Shown here piece by piece: positions 1-7,853 of a stretch of DNA of 64,000 bases (its first letter is position 1; every line of letters starts with the position of its first letter). Below the pieces are notes generated by a model. That model saw nothing but the letters and a program-made list of their open reading frames with translations, was not told the origin of the DNA and did no database searches. The stretch is taken from positions 1 through 64,000 of the forward strand of contig NZ_JACSQV010000019.1 in the NCBI RefSeq assembly GCF_014836445.1, read 5' to 3'. The position numbers and the translations under genes were made by a program. This stretch comes from Cellulomonas avistercoris (lineage in GTDB: Bacteria > Actinomycetota > Actinomycetes > Actinomycetales > Cellulomonadaceae).

Positions 1-105
1 GAGCAATCCAGCCCCCACTTGCCGGCGAGAGAGCAATCCAGCCCCCCACTTGCCGGCGAGAGAGCAATCCAGCCCCCCACTTGCCGGCGAGAGAGCAATC
101 CAGCC
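1..105. repeat. Direct-repeat array, AGAGAGCAATCCAG family
   Basis: Tandem units of 30-31 bp start at 1, 31, 62 and 93; the last is cut short. Each unit begins GAGCAATCCAGCC and ends TTGCCGGCGAGA. The first unit touches the window edge, so the array may be longer. Unit 1 has one C fewer than units 2 and 3. The same core, AGAGAGCAATCC, returns in both orientations at 9851-10047. No gene is supported here; open frames through it are repeat-driven. Function unknown. Confidence 0.9.
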
Positions 106-129
106 ACCTCCGCCCCCGGCTCGCCGAGA

Positions 130-182
130 AGTGGTCACACCGTCGACGCGCGGTCGGGGAAGTGGGCACATCTGTGACCACT
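130..182. repeat. Perfect 10-bp inverted repeat
   Basis: AGTGGTCACA (130-139) is matched by TGTGACCACT (173-182), 33 bases apart. With a small bulge the pairing extends outward through GCCG (123-126) and CGGC (183-186). It lies downstream of the PKD gene, so it may end transcription or be a protein-binding site. Confidence 0.5.
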
Positions 183-234
183 CGGCGCTCCCGGGCGGGC
201 CGGGCCGCCTTGCACGAGGACGGGGGGCGGCCCG

Positions 235-1170
235 TCATCTGTGGGACTCGGTCGGGCGCCATCCCTCGCAGCCGGGTGCGTCGGCGTCCTGGTCGCACGT
301 CGTCGACACGAGGCGTGACGTGCGCTCCTGCACGTCGAGCGGGCGGCTCGTCGCCGCGGTCGTCGCGGTACCCGTCACCTCGCGCCACTGCGGGTCGCCG
401 GCCACCTGGTAGCGGCCCGTCCACTCCGTCGTCAGCGTGATGGCCACGCGCCCGACGGCCTCGTACTCGTGGAACACGTCGAACGCCGGGTAGGGGCTGC
501 CCGGGTCGTGGGTCACCGTCGAGTGCCCGTCCCCCCAGTCGTACGTGAACTGCGACGGCGTCGCCTCGACCGTCACCGGGAAGCCCAGCACCTCCGTCGT
601 CAGCATCACGGGCGTCGGGTCGGTGAAGACGATCGTCTGGATGTTCACGAGCACCCACTCGCCGTCCGGCTGCACGTTCAGCACCGGTGCGGGCAGGGGC
701 AGACGGCGGAAGTCCTCCGCGGTCAGCACGGGGACGACGGCGGCGCCGGCGCACGAGCCGTAGTCCTGCTGCTCCCACTCGCTCCAGATCTCCGACGGCG
801 GGATGCGGAACCGGGTCCACCGTGGCTGTCGCGGCGTCTCGCCCTCCGCACAGACGGGCGTCCCGTAGCCCACCCGGAGCGAGCACGGCCCCTTGAACCA
901 GTTGGCGTCCGCGTCGATGCACGCGTCCGCATACTCCGACTGCCACTGCGTCGCGCTCGACACGCCCGAACCCACGACCGGCTGCCGGGCGGACTGGTTC
1001 GCCGACCACCAGCCGATGATGTCGATCGCGCCGCGCGCCGACGGTGCGCCCGCGTCCGCGGTGAAGCTCCCGAGATCGGGCGGTGGGGTCGCTGATCCCG
1101 CGGATGCCGTTGCCAAGCCGACCATGCATCCGAGAACGAGGACCGCGACCACCACCGGCCGACCTGTCAC
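235..1170 (-). CDS. Secreted PKD-domain protein
   Basis: 311-residue exported protein of unknown role. A hydrophobic signal segment (VVVAVLVLGCMVGLATA) follows the start. The C-terminal half carries a PKD-like beta-sandwich, recognised by the YDWGDGHS turn, about 60 residues before HEYEAVG. Several cysteines (CIDAD, GPCSL, CAEGE, YGSCAG) could form disulfides outside the cell. The GTG start at 1170 overlaps the stop of the upstream lipoprotein gene by 4 bp (GTGA) and follows AAGAGGTCGAGAC, so it is preferred over a longer ATG start at 1224. PKD domains usually mediate protein or polysaccharide contacts; no enzymatic motif is visible. Confidence 0.8.
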   Translation of the reverse strand: MTGRPVVVAVLVLGCMVGLATASAGSATPPPDLGSFTADAGAPSARGAIDIIGWWSANQSARQPVVGSGVSSATQWQSEYADACIDADANWFKGPCSLRVGYGTPVCAEGETPRQPRWTRFRIPPSEIWSEWEQQDYGSCAGAAVVPVLTAEDFRRLPLPAPVLNVQPDGEWVLVNIQTIVFTDPTPVMLTTEVLGFPVTVEATPSQFTYDWGDGHSTVTHDPGSPYPAFDVFHEYEAVGRVAITLTTEWTGRYQVAGDPQWREVTGTATTAATSRPLDVQERTSRLVSTTCDQDADAPGCEGWRPTESHR

Positions 1171-1757
1171 GTCTCGACCTCTTGGAGGTCGGCACCCTCG
1201 ATCCGCCAGCCGCCATCCACCCACGAGATCGCGAAGATGAAGTCCACGCGCCCGCCATCCGAGGTCTGGTGACGGGCTCCGTCAGGCATGACTGTCACCA
1301 GAGGGCCCTGTTCGACCCGGAGGAAGACCCGGAACCACTCGTCCTCACGGATCTCCGTGCTGTCCGATGCCTGGATGCGTGCCGGGTCCCGAATGCTCGA
1401 GAACCCGCCGTCGACCATCGCCTGCACCTGGTCGCGCACGTGGACGCAGTACTCGCACCCGTCCGCCGACATCGCCGCCAACGGACCGGCGTCACCCGTC
1501 GAGAACGCGTAGTCGTACAGCGCGATGAAGTGCGTCGCGGCCGCGATCGCCCCCTCCGGCGTCGGCTCGGCGTACTCGGGTGCGGGCGTGGGGAACGCCA
1601 TCGGGGTCGGAGCCGGCGACGCGGTGGCCGTCACCGACGGCGACGGCGCCGCCGTCGGGGACTCCACCGGTTCACCAGCCCCGGTGCACGCCCCCAGCAG
1701 TGCCACCGCCAGCACCGTCGCCGCACCGCGCAGCACCGCACACCCTCGTCGTCGCAT
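1167..1757 (-). CDS. DUF6318-like lipoprotein
   Basis: 196-residue predicted lipoprotein with a lipobox (LLGAC) about 25 residues from the start, then a Pro/Ser/Thr/Ala-rich linker of about 35 residues and a globular domain starting near EGAIAAATHFIALYDYAFSTGD. That stretch resembles the DUF6318 family of actinobacterial lipoproteins. The domain contains a short-spaced Cys pair (CEYC). The start at 1757 is supported by a TAGGTT hexamer seven bases upstream, which fits leaderless transcription. It forms a two-gene operon with the downstream PKD protein. A role in the cell envelope is inferred from localisation only. Confidence 0.72.
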   Translation of the reverse strand: MRRRGCAVLRGAATVLAVALLGACTGAGEPVESPTAAPSPSVTATASPAPTPMAFPTPAPEYAEPTPEGAIAAATHFIALYDYAFSTGDAGPLAAMSADGCEYCVHVRDQVQAMVDGGFSSIRDPARIQASDSTEIREDEWFRVFLRVEQGPLVTVMPDGARHQTSDGGRVDFIFAISWVDGGWRIEGADLQEVET

Positions 1758-1764
1758 GGCGTCG

Positions 1765-1770
1765 AACCTA
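1765..1770 (-). promoter_or_regulatory. -10 hexamer TAGGTT, leaderless start of DUF6318 gene
   Basis: TAGGTT on the minus strand ends seven bases before the ATG at 1757. Confidence 0.5.
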
Positions 1771-1808
1771 CCGATACCGGACACGCCGTCGTGCCCACGA
1801 CCACCCGT

Positions 1809-1817
1809 TGTGGACAA
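1809..1817. promoter_or_regulatory. Perfect DnaA-box word TGTGGACAA
   Basis: TGTGGACAA is the reverse complement of TTGTCCACA, the usual DnaA-box consensus of G+C-rich actinobacteria. It is solitary, in the gap between a kinase-like gene and the DUF6318 gene, so it may be chance or an isolated DnaA target. Confidence 0.35.
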
Positions 1818-1892
1818 CCGCCCACCCGGTCCCCCACGAACCGGCCGCCGGCGAGACCGGGCTGAGTCGTCGTCCCGCGGTCTTCCGACGAC

Positions 1893-2576
1893 TCAGGACG
1901 GTCTCGCGGGCGTCGCGTCCCACCGTTCGGGGCGGGCGGCGGCCGGGTCGACGATCCGGGGTTCGGCGGTCGTGTCCACCACCAGGGACGCCCGCCGCCA
2001 CGGCTCCGCGGCCGCGAGGTAGAGCCGCTGGGCACCCGCGTACCGGGCGAGCGGCCCGCGCGCCGGGTCGGGGTCGACGCCGTCGCGCTCGACCATCCGC
2101 CGGGCCGCGACGTCGAAGGGCACGTGCAGGTACAGCGACCAGTCCCAACGCCCGCGCAGCTCGTCGCGGTGCAGGAAGGTGCCGTCGACGAGCACGAGGG
2201 CGTCGTCGGCGGCCTGGCGGGCGGGCGCGAGGACGGTCCGGTCGGCCACGCGGTCGAACGAGGCCGGGACGTAGCGGCCGTCGGCGTCGGGGTGCAGGGG
2301 CGCCAGCGCGAGGTCGACGAGCGAGGCGTAGTCGTACGCGTCGCGCCAGAAGCCCTCGGGCGAGAACCGGCCGCGCGCGTGCCGGTGCGCCGACGGGTGG
2401 AAGAAGTCGTCGGCATGGAGCACGACGACCGGGCGGTCACGGACCCGGGCGGCGAGCCGGGCCGTGAGGGTCGTCTTGCCGCTGGCCCCGGACCCGTCGA
2501 CCGCGACGAGGGCACGACGTCCCGCAGGGACGGCCTCGAGCATCCGCGAGACGAGCTCCTCGAACCCGTCGCCCAT
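1893..2576 (-). CDS. Uridine kinase-like P-loop NTPase
   Basis: 227-residue cytoplasmic P-loop protein of the uridine/phosphoribulokinase superfamily. A Walker A motif (GSGASGKTTL) lies near residue 30 and is followed by VVLHADDFFHPS, the acidic stretch typical of uridine kinases. DALVLVDGTFLHRDELR fits the later strand-lid region. The substrate cannot be fixed from sequence; nucleoside or another small alcohol is possible. The ATG at 2576 is preceded by GGGAGGGTGC. A much longer open frame extends upstream but has no conserved content. It stands alone, divergent from the RidA gene. Confidence 0.75.
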   Translation of the reverse strand: MGDGFEELVSRMLEAVPAGRRALVAVDGSGASGKTTLTARLAARVRDRPVVVLHADDFFHPSAHRHARGRFSPEGFWRDAYDYASLVDLALAPLHPDADGRYVPASFDRVADRTVLAPARQAADDALVLVDGTFLHRDELRGRWDWSLYLHVPFDVAARRMVERDGVDPDPARGPLARYAGAQRLYLAAAEPWRRASLVVDTTAEPRIVDPAAARPERWDATPARPS

Positions 2577-2714
2577 GCACCCTCCCGCCGTCGTCGGCGG
2601 CCACTGTGCCGCACACCCGTGCCCACCGCCAACGGCCGGCTCCGCCCAGCCCGCGCGACCAGGGGCGTCGTCCCCACCTCCCCCGATGTCGGAGGCCGGG
2701 AGGACGATACGGAC

Positions 2715-3116
2715 ATGACACGCATCGAGCGCATCCGTCCCGACGGGCTCGTCCGGAGCCCCGCCTTCAGCCACGTCGCCGTGGTCCCACCGGGCGCGAC
2801 GACGATCTACGTCGGCGGTCAGGACGCCGTCGACGCCGACGGCCGGCTCGTCGGCGGCGGTGACGTGGCCGCCCAGGCGGTCCGGGCGGTCGAGAACGTC
2901 CGCACCGCGCTCGCGGCCGCGGGTGCGACGTTCGCGGACGTCGTCCAGTGGACCGTCCTGTTCGCGGACGGCGTCGACGTCGACGCGGCCTACGGCGCGA
3001 TCGCGCCGCTCATCGCGTCGGACGACCCGGGCCTCGTCCTCGCCGCCCGCGTGGCAGGGCTGGCCGTCCCGGGCGCGCTGGTCGAGGTGAGCGTGATCGC
3101 CGCCGTGGTCCGCTGA
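2715..3116 (+). CDS. RidA/YjgF family protein
   Basis: 133-residue RidA (Rid/YER057c/UK114) family protein. Such proteins form trimers and many hydrolyse reactive enamine/imine intermediates released by PLP enzymes. Recognisable features are the N-terminal segment ending in IYVGGQDAVDADG, the helix QAVRAVENVRTALAAAGA and the closing strand ALVEVSVIAAVV. The arginine that contacts the imino-acid carboxylate in canonical RidA is not clearly placed (VLAARVAGLAVPGALVEV), so this may be one of the divergent Rid groups. The ATG follows GGAGGACGATACGGAC. Monocistronic, divergent from the kinase-like gene. Confidence 0.78.
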   Translation: MTRIERIRPDGLVRSPAFSHVAVVPPGATTIYVGGQDAVDADGRLVGGGDVAAQAVRAVENVRTALAAAGATFADVVQWTVLFADGVDVDAAYGAIAPLIASDDPGLVLAARVAGLAVPGALVEVSVIAAVVR

Positions 3117-3213
3117 CGGCGGTCGGCAGACGCCGGTCCGCCGACGACGGCGCGCGACGACAACCCCGGGACGACGACCCCCGGACGCCCCTCCGCACCG
3201 CGGGGCCGCTACC

Positions 3214-3930
3214 GTGACCGCCGTGCCGCACCCTCCGCTCCGCTCCCGGCGCGGCTCCGCCGACGCGCCTGCCGACCGCCCCGCTGCCGCACGGCGCACC
3301 GAACCGCGCACCGAACCGCGCACCGCACCCCGCACCGGACGGCGCGCTCGCGCGCTGCGTGCCGTGGCGGTCGTCGCCGCCGTCGTCGTGCTCGGGCCGT
3401 TCCTCGTCGTGCAGGGCGTCGGGCAGGCGGGTGTCGCCCCGGACGCGGCCGACGTGCCCGGCCGGCCCGTCGCGCTCGTGCTCGGTGCCGGGCTCACACC
3501 GGCCGGCGACCCCTCGCCGTACCTGCGCCGCCGGCTCGACGCCGCCGTCGACCTGTACCAGCGCGGCGTCGTCGAGGCCGTCCTGGTCAGCGGCGACCGC
3601 TCCGGACCCGACTACGACGAGCCGGGCGCGATGCGCGACCACCTGATCGCGCGCGGCGTCCCCGCCGACGCGATCGTGCGGGACGACGCGGGCGTCGACA
3701 CGCACACCAGCTGCGTGCGCGCGCACGACCTGCTGGGCGTGGACGCCGCGGTCGTCGTCACGCAGGACTACCACCTGCGCCGCGCGCTCTTCTCGTGCGG
3801 TGCCGCCGGGATCGACGCCGTCGGCATCGGGGTGTCGGCGCAGAGCGAGCGTCGCGTGAAGGCCGTCGGGTGGCACCTGCGCGAGGTGCCCGCCGCCGCC
3901 AAGGCCGTGCTGGACGCGCTGCGGTCCTGA
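3214..3930 (+). CDS. SanA/YdcF-type DUF218 membrane protein
   Basis: 238 residues. A basic N-terminal tail with a short Arg-Thr-Glu-Pro repeat (about residues 28-42) is followed by one transmembrane segment (VAVVAAVVVLGPFLVV) and an extracytoplasmic DUF218 domain. Family hallmarks are VALVLGAGL, YLRRRLDAAVDLYQ, AVLVSGD, the D-T-HTSCVRAHDLLG block and VVVTQDYHLRRAL. E. coli SanA and YdcF belong here; SanA affects envelope barrier function and vancomycin sensitivity, but the biochemical activity is not settled. The start is GTG. It ends just before a directly repeated GGTCCTGACGTG sequence. Confidence 0.8.
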   Translation: MTAVPHPPLRSRRGSADAPADRPAAARRTEPRTEPRTAPRTGRRARALRAVAVVAAVVVLGPFLVVQGVGQAGVAPDAADVPGRPVALVLGAGLTPAGDPSPYLRRRLDAAVDLYQRGVVEAVLVSGDRSGPDYDEPGAMRDHLIARGVPADAIVRDDAGVDTHTSCVRAHDLLGVDAAVVVTQDYHLRRALFSCGAAGIDAVGIGVSAQSERRVKAVGWHLREVPAAAKAVLDALRS

Positions 3931-3979
3931 CGTGAGGTCCTGACGTGTCGGCGGGCACGCCTCACGCGCGCCCGGGTCG

Positions 3980-3985
3980 TAGGGT
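3980..3985 (+). promoter_or_regulatory. -10 hexamer TAGGGT, leaderless start of PPOX gene
   Basis: TAGGGT ends six bases before the ATG at 3992. Confidence 0.5.
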
Positions 3986-3991
3986 CGACGC

Positions 3992-4474
3992 ATGGCACGC
4001 AGCATCGCGACGACCACGCCCGTCGGCCTGACCGAGCTCCTGGAGTTCGTCCGGCCGCGGCACCACCTGCTCCTGGTCACCTCGCGCGCCGACGGACGCC
4101 CGCAGGTGTCGCCGGTCAGCGGCGGCGTCGACGACGCGGGCCGGATCGTCATCTCGACCTACCCGGACCGGGCCAAGGTGCGCAACGTCGAGCGTGACGC
4201 CCGGGTGAGCGTGTGCGTGCTCTCGGACGACTGGGACGGGCCGTGGGTGCAGGTCGACGGGCAGGCCGAGGTGCTGCACATGCCGGCCGCGGAGGACGCG
4301 CTGGTCGACTACTACCGCTGCATCGCGGGCGAGCACCCCGACTGGGACGAGTACCGCGCGGCGATGCGCCTGCAGGGCAAGAGCCTGATCCGCGTGACCC
4401 CGGAGCGCTGGGGGCCGCTCGCGACGGGCGGGTTCCCCGCCGAGGTCGCGGCGCGGCTCGACGCCCAGCCCTGA
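3992..4474 (+). CDS. PPOX-class F420/flavin-dependent oxidoreductase
   Basis: 160-residue split-barrel protein of the pyridoxamine-5'-phosphate-oxidase-like family. The opening fits the family's first strands: HHLLLVTSRADGRPQVSPVSGGVDDAGRIVIST, then a TYPDRAKVRNVERDARVSVCVL segment. Actinobacterial members of this type often use F420 or FMN to reduce small substrates, but cofactor and substrate cannot be told from sequence. The start follows a leaderless -10 hexamer. The stop lies inside an inverted repeat shared with the convergent regulator gene. Confidence 0.75.
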   Translation: MARSIATTTPVGLTELLEFVRPRHHLLLVTSRADGRPQVSPVSGGVDDAGRIVISTYPDRAKVRNVERDARVSVCVLSDDWDGPWVQVDGQAEVLHMPAAEDALVDYYRCIAGEHPDWDEYRAAMRLQGKSLIRVTPERWGPLATGGFPAEVAARLDAQP

Positions 4475-4514
4475 CCCTCCGCCGCGCTCGGCCAAGCGGC
4501 CCCGGGCGGGTCAG
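4471..4514. terminator. Nested inverted repeat between convergent genes
   Basis: CTGACCC (4471-4477) pairs with GGGTCAG (4508-4514), and inside it GCCGC (4481-4485) pairs with GCGGC (4496-4500). The outer arms overlap the ends of both converging genes, so it could act in both directions. No T-tract. Confidence 0.4.
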
Positions 4515-5143
4515 GCCGACGCGCCCGGGTGCACGATGAGCCACGTGGCGACCGTCGTGCCGTCCGACCGGTTGCTCAGCCGGTGGGGCGTGGTGCACGC
4601 GTAGGAGATGGTGTCGCCGGTCCGCAGGACGACGCGCTCGTCGGCGAAGTCGATCGTCAGCTCGCCGCGCACCACGGTGCCGATCTCGTACCCGACGTGG
4701 GTGACGAGCTCGTGCTGCCGTCCGGCGACGGTGTGCGGCGGGTAGGTCGACTCGAAGAAGTCGACGTCGTGCGAGACACCGGGCGACAGGCGCCGGTACA
4801 CGACGCCGCCCTCGAGCGTGACGGACTCGACCTCGACGGCGCGACGCACGACGTACCCGTCCGGCACGGGCGTCGAGAGCTCGACGTCGGGGGTGCCGGA
4901 CGTGCCGCCGAAGACGTCGACGAGGGTGGCGTCGACCGCCGTGACGAGCTCGAACAGCCGGTTGACCGAGGGTCGCAGGACCCCGCGCTCGATCTGGGAG
5001 ACGGCGCTGGCCGAGATGCCGAGACGGCTGCCGACCTCGCGCAGCGTGAGCCCGCGGTCCTCGCGCAGCGCACGCAGGCGCGCACCGAGCTGCTCGGCGT
5101 CGAAGGACGCCAGCAGGCTCCCGGCGTCCGGCGCGGTACTCAC
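4511..5143 (-). CDS. XRE-family regulator with C-terminal cupin domain
   Basis: 210-residue transcription regulator. Residues about 18-75 form a lambda-type helix-turn-helix (LREVGSRLGISASAVSQIERG). The C-terminal half is a cupin barrel (YEIGTVVRGELTIDFADERVVLRTGDTISYACTTPHRL) that probably senses a small ligand. The GTG at 5143 follows GAGGAGGATCGAC, so it is preferred to an upstream ATG at 5233, which would run through the operator region. It is divergent from an NCS1 permease and racemase gene pair, and two identical-architecture palindromes lie between; control of both directions by this protein is inferred. Confidence 0.85.
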   Translation of the reverse strand: MSTAPDAGSLLASFDAEQLGARLRALREDRGLTLREVGSRLGISASAVSQIERGVLRPSVNRLFELVTAVDATLVDVFGGTSGTPDVELSTPVPDGYVVRRAVEVESVTLEGGVVYRRLSPGVSHDVDFFESTYPPHTVAGRQHELVTHVGYEIGTVVRGELTIDFADERVVLRTGDTISYACTTPHRLSNRSDGTTVATWLIVHPGASA

Positions 5144-5170
5144 GTCGATCCTCCTCGTTCCGGTTCGCAC

Positions 5171-5188
5171 GTGAAGCAGGAAGTTCAC
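5171..5188. promoter_or_regulatory. Operator-like palindrome 1, GTGAA-N8-TTCAC
   Basis: GTGAAGCAGGAAGTTCAC, centred 36 bases upstream of the XRE-cupin start. Same arm sequence and spacing as the copy at 5212-5229. Confidence 0.6.
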
Positions 5189-5211
5189 ACGGTCGAAACC
5201 CACCGATGGAC

Positions 5212-5229
5212 GTGAAGTCATAGATTCAC
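5212..5229. promoter_or_regulatory. Operator-like palindrome 2, GTGAA-N8-TTCAC
   Basis: GTGAAGTCATAGATTCAC; its centre is 41 bp from that of palindrome 1, close to four helical turns, so both would lie on the same DNA face. Confidence 0.6.
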
Positions 5230-5391
5230 ACATCGTCGAGCTCCTGCAGCCCCGGCTTCAGGTCCGCTCACGGTACGTGATCCGTCCACCCGCGGCCAGG
5301 GTGGACCCCCGGTCGGGTCACCGACCCACGGCACCCCGGTGCCCCCGCGTCGCACGCCACCCTCCCCGACGTCCCGAGTGCGAGGACCGCC

Positions 5392-7047
5392 ATGACCGCT
5401 CCGCACGACCTCCCCGCCGTCGTCCCCCTGGACGCCGCGGCCCCTGCCGCACCGGCCACCACCGGCAAGCCGAACGACCTCGTCGAGGCCGCGGGCCTGC
5501 CCGTGGGCGCCGGCGAGATCAAGGCGACGTACGACCCGCGCCTGACCAACGAGGACCTCGCGCCGCTCACGAAGCAGAGCTGGTCGTCGTACAACATCTT
5601 CGCGTTCTGGATGTCCGACGTGCACAGCGTCGGCGGCTACGTCACCGCGGGGTCGCTGTTCGCGCTCGGCATCGCCTCCTGGCAGGTGCTGGTCGCGCTC
5701 GTCGTCGGCATCGTCATCGTCCAGGTGTTCTGCAACCTCGTCGCCAAGCCGAGCCAGAAGACGGGCGTGCCGTACCCGGTCATCAACCGCGCGGTGTTCG
5801 GCGTGCTCGGCGCCAACATCCCCGCCGTGATCCGCGGCCTCATCGCGGTGGCCTGGTACGGCGTGCAGACGTTCCTCGCGGCCGAGGCGCTCAACATCAT
5901 CTTCCTCAAGTTCGTCCCCGGCTCCGCGGCCCTGCTCGAGCCGTCGTTCGTCGGCCTGAACGCGCTCGGCTGGATCTCCTACGCGATCCTCTGGGTCGCG
6001 CAGGCCGCGCTGTTCTGGAACGGCATGGAGACGATCCGCCGCTTCATCGACTGGGCCGGGCCCGCGGTGTACGTCGTCATGATCGTCCTGGCGATCTACC
6101 TGGTGTCCGAGGCCGGCTGGGAGAACATCTCGCTCAACCTGTCCTCGGGCCCGCCGATGACGTTCGCCGCGTCGATCCCCGTGATGCTCTCCGCCATCGC
6201 GCTGGTCGTGTCCTACTTCTCCGGGCCGATGCTCAACTTCGGTGACTTCGCGCGGTACGGACGGTCGTTCGCGGCGGTCAAGAAGGGCAACTTCCTCGGC
6301 CTGCCGATCAACTTCCTGTTCTTCTCGCTGCTCACCGTCATCTGCGCGTCGGCGACGGTCCCCGTCTTCGGCGAGCTCATGACCGACCCCATCAAGACCG
6401 TCGAGGCCATCGACACGCCGTTCGCGATCCTGCTCGGGGGCCTGACGTTCGTCACCGCGACCGTCGGCATCAACATCGTCGCCAACTTCATCTCGCCCGC
6501 GTTCGACTTCTCCAACGTCTCCCCGCAGCGCATCTCGTGGCGCACGGGCGGCATGATCGCCGCCGTCGGCTCCGTGATCCTCACGCCGTGGAACTGGTAC
6601 GCCAACGACGAGGCGATCCACTACACGCTCGGCGTGCTGGGCGCGCTCATCGGCCCGCTGTTCGGCATCCTCATCGCCGGGTACTACGTCATCGGCAGGC
6701 AGCGCGTGCACGTCGACGACATGTTCACCATGGCCCCCACCGGCCGGTACTGGTACACCCGCGGCTACAACCGCAACGCCGTGGCGACCGTCATCGGGTC
6801 GGGCCTCATCGCCATCGCCACGGCCGTCCTGCCCAGGCTCGCGGCGTCGCTCGGCCTGTTCGACGTCACGTGGATCGCGTCGTACTCGTGGTTCATCGGC
6901 TGCGGCCTCGGGTTCGCGATGTTCGTCTTCCTCGAGCGTCGCAACCCGCAGATCCCGACGCTCGACGCGTCCGACCCGCGCGTGTCCGACGGCACGCAGG
7001 ACGTCCCCGTGGTCGTCAGCCACCACGCCGAGCCCACGGGCTCCTGA
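5392..7047 (+). CDS. NCS1-family permease (allantoin/hydantoin/nucleobase type)
   Basis: 551-residue inner-membrane transporter with about 12 hydrophobic segments. The start of the transporter core (LTNEDLAPLTKQSWSSYNIFAFWMSDVHS) is characteristic of nucleobase:cation symporter 1 proteins such as Mhp1 and PucI, and PSQKTGVPYPVINRAVFG is the conserved loop after TM2. These proteins take up cytosine, uracil, allantoin or hydantoins with Na+ or H+. The substrate is not readable, but the adjoining Asp/Glu/hydantoin racemase gene favours a hydantoin or allantoin-type compound. ATG start after CGAGGACCGCC. It is followed after 8 bases by the racemase gene, so they form an operon. Confidence 0.88.
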   Translation: MTAPHDLPAVVPLDAAAPAAPATTGKPNDLVEAAGLPVGAGEIKATYDPRLTNEDLAPLTKQSWSSYNIFAFWMSDVHSVGGYVTAGSLFALGIASWQVLVALVVGIVIVQVFCNLVAKPSQKTGVPYPVINRAVFGVLGANIPAVIRGLIAVAWYGVQTFLAAEALNIIFLKFVPGSAALLEPSFVGLNALGWISYAILWVAQAALFWNGMETIRRFIDWAGPAVYVVMIVLAIYLVSEAGWENISLNLSSGPPMTFAASIPVMLSAIALVVSYFSGPMLNFGDFARYGRSFAAVKKGNFLGLPINFLFFSLLTVICASATVPVFGELMTDPIKTVEAIDTPFAILLGGLTFVTATVGINIVANFISPAFDFSNVSPQRISWRTGGMIAAVGSVILTPWNWYANDEAIHYTLGVLGALIGPLFGILIAGYYVIGRQRVHVDDMFTMAPTGRYWYTRGYNRNAVATVIGSGLIAIATAVLPRLAASLGLFDVTWIASYSWFIGCGLGFAMFVFLERRNPQIPTLDASDPRVSDGTQDVPVVVSHHAEPTGS

Positions 7048-7055
7048 GGCGCGTC

Positions 7056-7832
7056 GTGCACGACGACATCCGGATCCGGGTCGTCAACCCGAACACCACC
7101 CGGGCGATGACCGACCTCATCGGTCGGTCCGCCCGGGTGGTGGCCGGGCCCGGCGTGCACGTCGACGCCGTCCAGCCCACCACCGGCCCGGCCTCGATCG
7201 AGAGCCACTACGAGGAGGCGCTGGCCGCCGTCGGCGTCCTCGAGCAGGTGCGCCTCGGCGAGGCCGCGGGGGTCGACGCGTACGTCGTCGCGTGCTTCGG
7301 CGACCCGGGGCTCGACGCGGCACGCGAGCTCGCGCACGGGCCGGTGCTGGGGATCGCGGAGGCCGCCTTCCACGCCGCGGCGATGGTCGCGCGCCGGTTC
7401 AGCGTCGTGACGTCCCTGGGCCGGACCGCCGGACGGGCCCACGAGCTGCTCGACCGGTACGGGTTCGCCCGTGCGTGCGCCGCGGTGCACGCGTGCGAGA
7501 TCCCGGTGCTGGCGCTCGAGGACCCGACGTCCGGGGCGCTCGAGCGCGTCACGGCGGCGTGCCGCGCGGCGGTCGAGGCCGACGACGTGGACGCCGTGGT
7601 GCTCGGCTGCGCCGGGATGGCGGCGTTCACGGGGCGGATCTCCGACGCGATCGGGGTTCCCGTCGTCGACGGCGTGGCGGCCGCGACGACGTTCGCGGCC
7701 GCCCTCGTCCGCGCCGGTCTGCGCACGTCGACGCGCTCGGAGTACGCACCCCCGCCGCCCAAGCCGGTGCCCGGCCTGCTCGGCGGATTCGCGATCCGGC
7801 AGACGTCCCCGGCAGCGCTCCCCGTCGGCTGA
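7056..7832 (+). CDS. Asp/Glu/hydantoin racemase family protein
   Basis: 258 residues. Cofactor-independent racemase fold with two catalytic cysteines, visible as VVACFGD (C80) and VVLGCAGM (C185), placed in the two pseudo-symmetric halves. IRVVNPNTT near the N-terminus is the typical substrate-binding opening of hydantoin racemases and related arylmalonate decarboxylases. Co-transcription with the NCS1 permease suggests that it processes the imported compound, for example racemising a 5-substituted hydantoin or allantoin. The GTG at 7056 is chosen because a TGAGGC site precedes it and the family motif starts at residue 7; a far longer frame lies inside the permease gene. Confidence 0.85.
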   Translation: MHDDIRIRVVNPNTTRAMTDLIGRSARVVAGPGVHVDAVQPTTGPASIESHYEEALAAVGVLEQVRLGEAAGVDAYVVACFGDPGLDAARELAHGPVLGIAEAAFHAAAMVARRFSVVTSLGRTAGRAHELLDRYGFARACAAVHACEIPVLALEDPTSGALERVTAACRAAVEADDVDAVVLGCAGMAAFTGRISDAIGVPVVDGVAAATTFAAALVRAGLRTSTRSEYAPPPPKPVPGLLGGFAIRQTSPAALPVG

Positions 7833-7853
7833 GGCTGCGCCGGCCGACGCCTG

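Noticed and set aside
1..105. CRISPR array
   Set aside because: Units are contiguous copies with no unique spacers, and no cas genes are present.
1893..3497. Long open frames of 500-1400 codons on both strands, for example 1893-3497 and 33522-37829
   Set aside because: High G+C makes stop codons rare. Only the parts with family motifs and a start with ribosome site or -10 hexamer are real; the rest are Arg/Pro/Gly-rich shadows.
5171..5229. GTGAA...TTCAC words looked like Rex operators
   Set aside because: Rex sites have about four bases between the GTGAA and TTCAC arms and flanking TT/AA; both copies here have eight and lie before an XRE-cupin gene, so they are assigned to that regulator.
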